Source of the DNA: Monoraphidium neglectum
Lineage: Eukaryota > Chlorophyta > Chlorophyceae > Sphaeropleales > Selenastraceae
Assembly: GCF_000611645.1 (NCBI RefSeq)
Contig: NW_014011832.1
Coordinates: 629-11,902, forward strand
Direction: 5' to 3'
DNA length: 11,274 nt
Position 1 is the stretch's first letter; every line of letters starts with the position of its first letter. This document shows positions 1-7,447 of this stretch, piece after piece. The notes under the pieces were generated by a model that saw only the letters and a list, made by a program, of their open reading frames with translations, made no database searches and was not told where the DNA came from. The translations under genes were made by a program, and so were the position numbers.

Positions 1-2580
1 GCTGCCGCCCCCCTGGCTGCCCTCCATTTGGCGGTCCTCCTCCTCCAGCCTCTCCAAGTGGCGCCTCAGCAGCTCGTTCGCCATCATATCCAGGACTGTG
101 CGCTTGAACACGTTCTGCTGGTTGTAGCGCTGCAGCCGCTGCACCACGCTGCTGAGCTGCGCGCCCCGCGAGCGCTGCTTCACGTTGCCCAGCAGCCAGG
201 GGTCCTGCAGCGCCTCGCGCGCGCTGGGGCGCTTGCGGGGGTCCCTGCGGCAGGAGGCGGGGGGCGCGGCGAAGGGCGCGGCGGCGTGGGGCTGCTGCGC
301 GGTGTTTGGACGGCAGCTGGGCCGGACCACTCACATGCGCGTTCCCGAACCAATCGCCGTCTTCTTTTCTACGCGAGGAGCCCCACCCCACTAAGAACAC
401 CGCCCTGTGACCGCCCCAGTATTCCTGGCCGAGCGCGAAGCGCGCAGTCGAAGTCCATGACAGAACCCCAGCCGCTGCTCTTCCCCCATGATGACGTCAC
501 TCACTTGACCAGGACCCTCCTGCAGAACGCCTTGGCGGCGTCGCTGATGCCCTCCCAGCTCTTCCCGCTGAACCGCGGCACCTCCGTCAGCACGCTGCGC
601 CACACCAGCGACAGGCTGGGCGCCTCCGGGTGCTGCCAGTCGTCAAAGGGGAACTTGCCGCTCAGCAGCTGGTAGGCCATCACGCCCGCGGCCCAGACGT
701 CACTCACGGGCTCCACGGCGGAGGAGAGCGCCTCGGGGGCCATGTACCTTGGTGCGTCAAATCGGGGTGAGGTCAATGGGTGGGCGGGTGGGCGGGCGGA
801 GGGCGTCGGTGGGGAGCATGTTTGAGAGGGGGGACTAGAGTTGGACTGACGTTATGAGGCCATGGTGTGGATGTGTCAGGCTTGAATCCGCAGGCCTTGT
901 TGCAAGGCACCGCGCTCCCGGCGCTTCAGCCTGAAACTTGTCCGTGCGTGAGTCTCTCTGGACTTTGAAAAGCTTTGGGTGACGGCTAGGGCGCACACGC
1001 CCGTCACGACTTGCAGTGCCAGAAGACGAGGCTGCCATGCCAGGCGTGCGGTTGGACGAGGCGTGCCAGAGGCAAGCCCCTTGAGCCAAGGGCTTGGGCT
1101 GAGGCGGGCGGCCTCACCAGGGTGTGCCCTCCAGCCCCAGGTCAGTGCGGGGCAGCTGCTTGGGGTCAAAGAACACCGCCAGGCCAAAGTCTTGGCAGGG
1201 GGAGGCAGGAAACGGGGGGCCATGCGGACGAGGGAGGGCCAGGGCGCGGCGCGGCAGCTTGCGACGGCCACGTGCAAGACGGCACCAGCCGGGCCAAGCT
1301 GCTGGCTCGCCCTGCTTGCTGCCGCCACACCCTGCCGCCACAATCAAACCGCATCATCACTTGCCACCCCCGCGTGTGACACGACGACACATTCGGCTGA
1401 GTAGCTGCTGCTCAGCACACGGGCGCCGCTTTCTATATGCCACGCCGTATGACAGGCTTTGTAAAGAGCTGGTGACCTCCGCTCTGGCGCCCGTCACTCT
1501 CACCAATGGCCTTGAGAGGTGAGTCATCTGCCTCCGTCAGCAGCATGAAGTTCCCCGGCTGGGGTTGGGGTTTGGGGGGGACGCCGGCATGGAGTGCGGG
1601 CGGCGCGAAGAGTGCGCCGTGCCAGCTGGCGAGCACGCCAGATTGCTGACTGCCATGAGCGCGGGTAATCACAGGCTCGGCGACACCAGGGGTGGTGTTG
1701 CCAGCGTGCACGACAGATGACCGACTCTTGCCCGTGCCTGGTGAGCGAACGAGTTGCCTGGTGCCTGCCAGCCTGCTGCGCCCCCCCTTGGCGCACCTTG
1801 ATGTCGCGATGCAGGATGCGGTTTGCGGCGCACTGCGCCAGCGTCCGCAGCACCGCGCGCATGAATGACGCCACCTGGCAGAGCGGGTTGGTGGGAAGGG
1901 CAGATGCCGCCACCGCCATGAGCCCTCGCCCAGAGACGTGGTGTGGATAGCAAGGTCAAGTTTTGCGCCCGCCGTACAAGGGACCAGCTGCAGGCTCCTC
2001 GCCCTGTCACGCAGCTGTGAACATGGCATAGGTCCCACATGTCAAAGGGTACTGCAAGGTCATATCACGGGCTTGCCGTCGAGGCGGCACTAGTGGAGTT
2101 TGGAGTAATGCTGCATGCACTGCCGCCGCCGCCGCCGCCCCAACGGCAGCGGGCGCCAGCCGCGCGCACCGTCTGCTCGCTGTAGTGGCGCCGCCCGATG
2201 CGGTGGAACAGCTCCCCGCCGCGGCAGAGCTCCTGCACTATGTGCACGTCCTCGTCGTCCTCGTAGGCCTCCTCCAGATAGACGACGTTGAGTGTACCGC
2301 GCAGCTTGCGCAGGATTGCGACCTCACGCTTGATGTTGTCAAGGTGCTGCTGCTGCTTCGCCGCCGCAAGGTTGGGGACGTCGAGGCGCTTGCGGATGGT
2401 CTTGCAGGCGAACTCTGTGCCCGAGTCGCGCGCGCGCACGATGCGCACGACGCCGAAGCCGCCCTCGCCGAGAGCGCAGCCGAGTTCGTACTTCTCGGTG
2501 AGCGGCTGGCGGCGGAAGCCGCAGTCGAGCTTGACATCCTTGGCGCGCTGCACGTCCCATACATCCACCCTGCTGGACAT
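1..2580 (-). CDS. CaMK/CDPK-like serine/threonine protein kinase, six exons, 3' end outside window
   Basis: Exons on the minus strand: 2580-2170, 1874-1797, 1558-1504, 1190-1118, 747-505 and 244 to beyond 1. All junctions are GT-AG and the phases (0, 0, 1, 2, 2) join into 368 residues without a stop. Visible landmarks: glycine loop GEGGFGVV (residues 38-45), ATP-binding K60 in FACK, helix-C E86, catalytic loop HRDIKPGN (159-166), DFG (182-184), APE (209-211), helix-F D222 in SDVW and R292 in KRPS. The kinase is therefore predicted to be active and to phosphorylate Ser/Thr. After the domain, residues about 315-345 (SSVVQRLQRYN onward) resemble the CDPK junction segment. A charged, coiled-coil-like stretch (HLERLEEEDRQ) follows before the edge. 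No EF hands are present in the visible part, so calcium control is unproven. An in-frame ATG at 2631 would add 17 residues; 2578-2580 was chosen because MSSR lies nearer the domain. CaMK/CDPK-like is an inference; general kinase identity is near certain. Confidence 0.93.
778..803 (+). repeat. G-run array in kinase intron 4
   Basis: Five GGG runs, each separated by one base (778-796), then GG-A-GGG. They lie in the 370-nt intron 748-1117, about 30-55 nt upstream of its acceptor. The G-rich strand is the template strand, so the pre-mRNA carries C-rich tracts here. Nothing else is recognised in this intron. Confidence 0.8.
1191..1503 (-). other. kinase intron 3 (no other content)
   Basis: This 313-nt intron has donor GTGAGA (starting at 1503) and acceptor AAG (ending at 1191). 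It splits the aspartate codon of DFG in phase 1. Longer open frames here on both strands show no domain and are chance frames in GC-rich DNA. Confidence 0.8.
1561..1580 (+). repeat. G-rich tract opposite the pyrimidine tract of kinase intron 2
   Basis: GGGG-TT-GGGG-TTT-GGGGGGG abuts the acceptor at 1559-1560. On the gene's sense strand it reads as a C/A-rich tract directly before the AG, and so probably serves as the polypyrimidine region. Confidence 0.7.
2121..2139 (+). repeat. GCC trinucleotide run in kinase intron 1
   Basis: About six GCC units lie some 30 bases past the exon-1 donor (2169-2168). They encode a glycine run if the exon is wrongly read through, which is why the unspliced frame looks open. 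Confidence 0.85.
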
Positions 2581-2840
2581 ATTGACCCCTGTCTCGGTGT
2601 TCGTGGGTGCGCAACACGCTCCCAGCTGCAAACAGCTACGACGCGCTGCATACAGCTCTAATCATTGCTTTGGTGTATTCGGATGGCCAATCGTCCCTCA
2701 GTAACCGTGCAGGTCGACCGATGGGGTGATCTGGATGCAGCAACATTGTCAGCAGTCTCGTGCTTCGTGGCAATGTCATCCCCAATGCAGCATGCCGCGA
2801 AAGTGCTATGACACCGAGTCCGGGAGTATACAAGTACGCG

Positions 2841-2920
2841 TCAGCCTACGCTGGACTGGAGCTCGCTGCAGTCCAGCTCGTCCACTGGCCACCGCAGGCC
2901 TCAGTGCGTTGGTAGGCTGA
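2841..2920. repeat. nested inverted repeat (80-nt hairpin)
   Basis: The outer arms TCAGCCTAC (2841-2849) and GTAGGCTGA (2912-2920) are perfectly complementary over 9 bp. Inside them, GCTGGACT (2850-2857) and AGTCCAGC (2870-2877) form an 8-bp stem with a 12-nt loop. The structure lies 260 bp upstream of the kinase start. A minus-strand TGTAA occurs immediately beyond it at 2927-2923. Function unknown. Confidence 0.6.
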
Positions 2921-3110
2921 TTTTACAGTCGTAGGAGCCGAGGGACTGGAAGATGCAGCCTGCATGATGCTGGTGCAGCTGAGCCGCTGGCAAGGAAGCC
3001 ATGGCTGCGTCAGCATTGTGGGCATGCCGTTAGTGGCGCTATGCTGGTCATCGCCTTTGTGAGTGTGATCCTGTCTGCTGTCACGCCCACCAAGCTGCAG
3101 CCAGCCAGCC

Positions 3111-3440
3111 TCACGCCGCTGCGCACTTCTGCAGCAGGCTGCAATGCCGCTGCATAACCTCTGCTTCCGACACTGCGGGCTTTATTCCCGGGAACAACCC
3201 CCATCGCCCAGCGCGCACGCGGATGGACACGTCCTTGCACCTTCCAAACTGCCTGCCCTTGAGTGTGTCCTTGCTGCAGTGACAACTTTGGTACACCCCC
3301 AAGTAGGTGATGACAAAGTACATGTGATTGCTGGTGTGGCAGCCCCACAGGTTGCACGGTACGTGCTGGTTGTGCTGAGCACGTATGCGTTGGGCTGCAC
3401 CTGCGGGAGCACCTTGACCTTGCAGGGCTGGTAGGCATCC
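3111..3440 (-). pseudogene. UL52/PrimPol-type primase zinc-finger fragment
   Basis: The frame is open from just after a TAG (3443-3441) to a stop near 3111, about 110 codons, with no convincing start. The core shows Cys (codon at 3356), Cys-His-x-Ser-Asn-His (His codon at 3338), a hydrophobic YFVI strand, then Tyr-Gln-x-Cys-His (Cys codon at 3284), and later cysteines at 3278 and 3239. In UL52-family primases, including cellular PrimPol, a Cys/His zinc module with H-x-S-N and Y-Q-x-C forms the C-terminal region that supports primer synthesis. That match is the basis for the call. An acceptor-like CTCCCGCAG ends at 3401, so this could be a last exon rather than a relic. No catalytic primase motifs were found in the neighbouring DNA on either strand. 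A remnant of a virus-like or mobile element is equally possible. No restored gene is proposed. Confidence 0.4.
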
Positions 3441-4113
3441 CTACACCACACTGGGGCCTACCACCTCACTGCGGCTGGATGGCACCACATCGCCATCTTT
3501 GCGGGGTGGCTGGGGTGGGACATGGACGTAGTTCTGACACAGGTGCAGCGCGTGTGCATGCCAAGCAGGAATCGAAAGGAAGCGAGCAGCCCGAGAAGCG
3601 GAGCGCATGCAGTCCACTATCTACCGCTGACTGATGTAATGGGATGTGTTGGATTGCCGTACAACAACATGTGGCATGCAGCTGCGATCCCGGTAGTCAA
3701 GGAGGTATTCGGGACAGGCCGGGACCCACGGTGGCGGGCGCTGTCGCGCGAGGGACCTACTGAATCAACACCGTCGGTTCTGGCGCATGTGGTGCTGATG
3801 CAACCTGCCACAGCTGAGCCCGCGCAGCTTCGCACTGCTGTCTGTCATGCAGCTGTTGGCATCCATGGTGTGTAGTGGCGGGGCTGCTGATGCACGCAGG
3901 TTACACGCATCCAGCAGCGCTACCTAGTGCAGCAGCCAACCCCTCTGCGCTCTGTCCACCTTGCGCTGTGGCTCATGCTCCACCATGTAGCATGCCATGC
4001 CGCGATTGCCATTACTGCTTATGACTAACAAGGACGGCTTGCTCGCGCAGCTCTGCCGATCCTGACCTCCCTGCTAGGCATGGCCTTGCGCCCTCTAGCG
4101 CGTGCTTGCATCC
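3441..4113. other. no recognisable gene
   Basis: Open frames of 70-120 codons occur on both strands, for example 3522-3875 plus and 3617-3835 minus. None shows a domain, a convincing start or splice-consistent continuation. The base composition resembles the surrounding intergenic DNA. Confidence 0.5.
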
Positions 4114-4377
4114 TCACTGGGAGGCTTGACGCCCATCCAGGGCAGCTCGCCATGTAGGCCGTTTGCGATGGTGCCCGGCAGCGTACTCAGTACGAGAGAG
4201 GCTCTCTCGTGCAGCCCGCTTGTCTTCGAGCTCCTTGTGAAGCTTGTCACGCTCCTCATCTATCTCGTCCATTTTGGAATCTACGTGTCCAATGACGATG
4301 ATCACAGCAGCTGCTTGGGCCACAATGTTCAGAATTCGGAGCGTTGAAGTCCCAAATTCGAACAGGCTGCGCGCTGC
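4114..4377 (-). CDS. possible exon: one hydrophobic helix plus charged coiled coil
   Basis: I do not recognise this protein. Read on the minus strand, it has a hydrophobic stretch (ILNIVAQAAAVIIVIG, about 16 residues). It is followed directly by a Glu/Lys/Arg/Asp-rich helix (MDEIDEERDKLHKELEDKRA) with heptad-like spacing, then a basic tail and a TGA at 4116-4114. This reads as a single-pass membrane anchor with a coiled coil. The opposite strand is less protein-like. A possible acceptor (ACGCAG, ending at 4374) could begin the exon; otherwise the frame is open back to about 4470. No partner exons were identified. It ends about 110 bp left of the mobile element, so it may be host DNA beside the insertion. 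Confidence 0.3.
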   Translation of the reverse strand, partial: AARSLFEFGTSTLRILNIVAQAAAVIIVIGHVDSKMDEIDEERDKLHKELEDKRAARESLSRTEYAAGHHRKRPTWRAALDGRQASQ

Positions 4378-4382
4378 GTAAG

Positions 4383-4396
4383 TACCGGTACCGGTA
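4383..4396. repeat. 14-bp perfect palindrome (two TACCGG units)
   Basis: TACCGGTACCGGTA equals its own reverse complement. It lies just before the possible acceptor of the membrane/coiled-coil frame on the minus strand. No known site is assigned. Confidence 0.6.
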
Positions 4397-4487
4397 GCTT
4401 GTACGCATTTATGCCGTATCAGTGCAATTGCGCATGTACAAGCGCTCGCAAAGGGCACCAGTAAGTGATTTGCAAATCAGCAACTGA

Positions 4488-4504
4488 GGCCCCGTTTCTA
4501 TGGA
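4488..4504 (+). repeat. left terminal inverted repeat
   Basis: GGCCCCGTTTCTATGGA, identical to the reverse complement of 5987-6003. It is preceded by the TGA duplication at 4485-4487. Confidence 0.85.
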
Positions 4505-4507
4505 GCC

Positions 4508-4532
4508 GAATCACTGAATCACCAAATCACTT
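4508..4532 (+). repeat. left subterminal AATCAC array
   Basis: Three AATCAC units at exact 8-bp spacing begin within 5 bp of the left TIR. They are in inverted orientation to the GTGATT array at the other end. Confidence 0.7.
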
Positions 4533-5044
4533 GGAGTGGCAGGTGAAGCAAACAACTAGCTGGTGCCGAATTCGGTAACATAAGATCACAAAATCGCTTA
4601 ATCGGTGGCTAACGCAGCACTCGCTGGTCGCTGATTGCACGCTGATTGCCAGTTGAGACTTTGCTTCGTCGGGCAGACGCTTGGGGCATGACTCACCGAC
4701 TTTCCCCTAGGGGGGGCTCTCCTGGCCTCCGGGAATCGATTCTCGCGGAAACCCCCGCGACCTGAGCCAAAAGATGCGGCATACGATTCTATGACTTTTA
4801 GGTACCTCGTAAAATAGCCACAAAAATCCTGGGCCGAGCGCGGGGCCGCGCGGACGGTGCAGCCAAGGCGACCCCGCGAAAACGCTAGTGTATGACCTCT
4901 AAGACCGGTGAAAAAAACATCATATAAAACCACGAAATACGGGCCGATCATGAAGGCGATTAGCCCTGTCAGCCCGTGAGCGGGGCCCAGGTGTGGGCAC
5001 CAAGCCAGCGCACACCAGCCTGCCGGGCCTCTTCGGCGTCTCGA

Positions 5045-5084
5045 ATGCATGCTTTGCCGCGTGTATGCATACTTTGCCGCGTTG
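5045..5084 (+). repeat. 20-bp tandem duplication inside the element
   Basis: Two adjacent units, each starting ATGCAT and sharing CTTTGCCGCG-like cores, differ at only a few positions. They lie mid-element and no function is apparent. Confidence 0.6.
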
Positions 5085-5821
5085 CCACCCGCGCGCGGCG
5101 CCATATGCGGCCCGACAGCACCCCAGCATCAACAGCGTCGTGGTCAAGCAACTCACGCACACAGCAGCGGTTTTGACTCGCTTGACGAGCGCCGATGCAG
5201 AGCTGGTACGATTGCCTGGGATATGCACAAGGTTCCAGCAAATATATGAACATCTCATCTAACACCCTGGTGCCGGGCCTATGCTCCTAAGATGATGGGA
5301 CACTAGCAATCGTGTCGTCGGTATGTGATACGGTACCATACACGGCTCGCTGCTTCGTGCAGCATGCTTCACTTGGCAGGATGGCACTGCAAAGCACTCT
5401 GCCAATGAACTGTTGCAAGGCGCACCCGGCTCCAAACGGGCCCCGACAGTGTGTTGTGCTACGGTAGGCATCAGCCTCACACGCACCACTGATAGATGTC
5501 GCCTGATGCGACGAAGCCAGCTTGACACTACTTGACACCCTCAACTGGCCATCTCTATGGTTTGCATTTGATTCAGCTTGTGCTCGTTTCTGCACCCACG
5601 AAGTGATTGGGATTGCGCCTCAAGCTTATGTCCTGCAGCCCCATTAACATGATAAGATAATATGACAGTATTGTATTTTGCTGCTTGTATATGGCCGTCA
5701 GGCCGCTGGTGCGATGATGACCTTTGCTGCAAGGCCCTGCTGCACACTGGAGGGCGCAGGGTGATTTGTGGGGCCCATATATAGGTTTTTCGATGTGATA
5801 ACAAGCATTTCACGCGTTTTC

Positions 5822-5986
5822 AGGTGATTCACATCGACTCGCCTGCATTTTTGGGGGGCGAGTAAAATCATTCACTGATTCAAGTGATTCGCGGTGATTT
5901 GCGGTGATTTGGTTGATTTGAGGGGTATGGAAACGGTTCATTGGTGATTCAAGCTTGATTAGCCAGTGATTCCACGGTGATTCAAG
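5822..5986 (+). repeat. right subterminal GTGATT array
   Basis: Seven GTGATT copies occur in about 160 bp, plus degenerate TGATT copies. Some are at 10-bp spacing (around 5883-5910). Together with the left array this gives the element a symmetric, repeat-rich end structure. Confidence 0.75.
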
Positions 5987-6003
5987 TCCATAGAAACGGG
6001 GCC
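5987..6003 (-). repeat. right terminal inverted repeat
   Basis: Perfect reverse complement of 4488-4504, followed by the TGA duplication at 6004-6006. Confidence 0.85.
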
Positions 6004-6006
6004 TGA

Positions 6007-6854
6007 CTGTGCAGCAGCGGCCCCTGTCCCATGGCAATCACCTCACGCGGCATGCGCTGGTTCTCCTGCCTCAGCCATGTATGGCACACCATTTGTCGCA
6101 GGTGACCTTATGTTAAATGATCATGATTTGATGGCATCTGCCAATTGTCACTGATATACGCTTGCCTGGTACTGCTGGTATATGTACCACAGCAATACAT
6201 TTAAAGACGACACGTTTTCCTCCAAGCATGCACCACAGGCGTGCGCCTCACTGCATGCATGCGACTTTGGCGATTTTCTCTTTCGCAATCCCACGGGTGT
6301 GTTCTTTGTTCACCCCAGGACAGAGCCCTGCCTTCCAGCATGCGATACAAGCTGGTCAACAACTGGTCGTAGCGGGAGCAATGCGCTGTGCTGGGCTGCG
6401 ACTGACTTTGAAACAGTCTGATGCAGTCCATGAGTCCATCGCAAAGCCCAATGCCCCCCTGCAGCTTTGGGCTGCAGCCAACAGCGACCGTGGTGGCGGC
6501 GGCGGCACAGGCGCAGTTCGAGAGGCGACCACACGCTGCGCGGGAGCAAGCTGCGCTGCCACCCCAGTGGCTGTGCAGCAGCAGCTGCCGGCGAGCGAGC
6601 GCACTGCGTTTTGCGGATGCCGGACAACAGCAACATTTGACGAGCGCATGTGACACCGTGACGGCAGCTGCATCTCTGGAGCCGGGAACGACGCTGCATA
6701 TCTGGCGCCCATTTTGTTCAGAAGTGCGATGCCTGACCCAGAGAGGTTCACGATTGCCTGCATACACCGATGAGGTGGGTCTTTCTCTGCATGCGTGACC
6801 CCCTACCACTGTGAACAGTTGGTGGGCAGGTTACCTGGAGATGGGCCCAAGTAC
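6007..6854. other. no recognisable gene
   Basis: Frames of 120-200 codons are open on both strands (for example 6201-6809 minus and 6421-6798 plus). They overlap one another, are rich in Cys, Ala and Arg as chance frames in such DNA are, and show no domain or splice structure. A short plus-strand run near 6500-6560 reads as Ala/Gln/Arg-rich helix, but nothing supports it as a gene. Confidence 0.45.
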
Positions 6855-6859
6855 TTACA
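6855..6859 (-). terminator. TGTAA polyadenylation signal
   Basis: TGTAA on the minus strand lies 58 nt beyond the stop at 6917. TGTAA is the usual poly(A) signal of chlorophycean algae. No other minus-strand TGTAA was found between here and the TMA7 stop at 7448, so it may serve both ORFs. Confidence 0.5.
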
Positions 6860-6916
6860 TGGGCACTGAAGCCTATTTCGGGTGGCCGAGCAAGCGCCCC
6901 TTTCCTCCTGAACGGC

Positions 6917-7387
6917 CTAGTACCACCCAAAACCCCGCGCCAGCCCCAGCCCAGCTAGCAGTGCTGATGACGCGAGCAGCGTCGCACGGTGCCCGCCACG
7001 AGGTGGCGGGTCCTCCAGGAGGCGCGAAGACAGGTACCCAGCGCTGCCCAGCCCCGCAATGAGCCCTGTAATCCGGCAGCCCAGGCAGTCTGCGCGCCTC
7101 ATGCCGGCCGCGTCGCTGCTGGTCGGCCCTGCAGGCGGGCCGCTCCGTGTGCTGGCGTCGGGCGGCGCCATCAACGTGCCGTTCGCAGCCGGGGCCGGGG
7201 TCCCTCTAGTTGACGGCGAGTCGCCGGATTCAGCTGAGCCTGCACCCCTGCCAGGCGGTGCGGCCGCCCTGCTTGCTGCTGCCATAAGGTCGCGCGCCCA
7301 ATCGCACACGCGGCAGCTGCCGCCCCTGCCGCCACCGCCGCCAGCTTCACCGACGGGCGCCGACTCCTCGGCCGCCGTCAACCCCAT
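6917..7387 (-). CDS. DUF4536/DMAC1-like small membrane protein
   Basis: A 156-codon uninterrupted frame. The N-terminal ~95 residues are Gly/Ala/Pro-rich and low in complexity. The C-terminal part, from residue 97, begins RRADCLGCRITG and forms two hydrophobic helices (about 106-120 and 135-150) joined by a Pro/Arg-rich turn, ending RGFGWY. The D-C-x-x-C-R-x-x-G opening followed by a helical hairpin is the pattern of DUF4536 (TMEM261/DMAC1 in animals), mitochondrial inner-membrane proteins linked to complex I distal-arm assembly. The start is uncertain: ATGs at 7387, 7285 (MAAAS) and 7171 are all in frame. The 7387 start lies only 60 nt after the TMA7 stop on the same strand, too short for a normal 3' end plus promoter. 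That suggests either a shared transcript or a start further in. Family assignment is by motif pattern only and moderate. Confidence 0.55.
   Translation of the reverse strand: MGLTAAEESAPVGEAGGGGGRGGSCRVCDWARDLMAAASRAAAPPGRGAGSAESGDSPSTRGTPAPAANGTLMAPPDASTRSGPPAGPTSSDAAGMRRADCLGCRITGLIAGLGSAGYLSSRLLEDPPPRGGHRATLLASSALLAGLGLARGFGWY
6992..7010. repeat. 8-bp stem, 3-nt loop hairpin
   Basis: CCCGCCAC and GTGGCGGG flank GAG. It sits inside the DMAC1-like frame, in the codons for the turn between its helices, so coding constraint may explain it. Confidence 0.5.
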
Positions 7388-7447
7388 GCGTGACGACGGA
7401 CGGGTGCACGCCGCTGCATGCGCAGCAGGGTCCGCCTGCGGACCAGA

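Larger units (their letters stand above)
4488..6003. mobile_element. non-autonomous DNA transposon (1516 bp, 17-bp TIRs, TGA duplication)
   Basis: The ends are a perfect 17-bp inverted repeat: GGCCCCGTTTCTATGGA at 4488-4504 and its reverse complement at 5987-6003. TGA flanks both sides (4485-4487 and 6004-6006), the 3-bp target duplication expected from an insertion. Just inside the ends are arrays of AATCAC (left, three copies at 8-bp spacing) and GTGATT (right, seven copies), plausibly transposase-binding sites. A GGCC-start TIR with a 3-bp duplication is reminiscent of PIF/Harbinger and Tourist elements, though those usually duplicate TWA; hAT elements would duplicate 8 bp. Internal frames (minus 4598-5104, 4920-5258, 4969-5265 and 5541-5813) show no DDE motif or other domain. 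The element therefore appears to lack a transposase and to depend on one in trans. The perfect TIRs suggest fairly recent movement. Superfamily is uncertain; the element itself is well supported. Confidence 0.75.

Noticed and set aside
3522..3875. A 117-codon plus-strand frame
   Set aside because: A short run (GLPYNNMWHAAAIPVV) looked protein-like, but there is no domain, no conserved motif and no supporting splice structure.
4598..5104. A 168-codon minus-strand frame inside the mobile element, considered as a transposase
   Set aside because: No DDE/D residues in context, no helix-turn-helix or other domain, and a composition typical of chance frames.
6201..6809. A 202-codon minus-strand frame
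   Set aside because: Several frames overlap here on both strands. This one is Cys/Ser/Arg-rich with no domain and no splice-consistent continuation.
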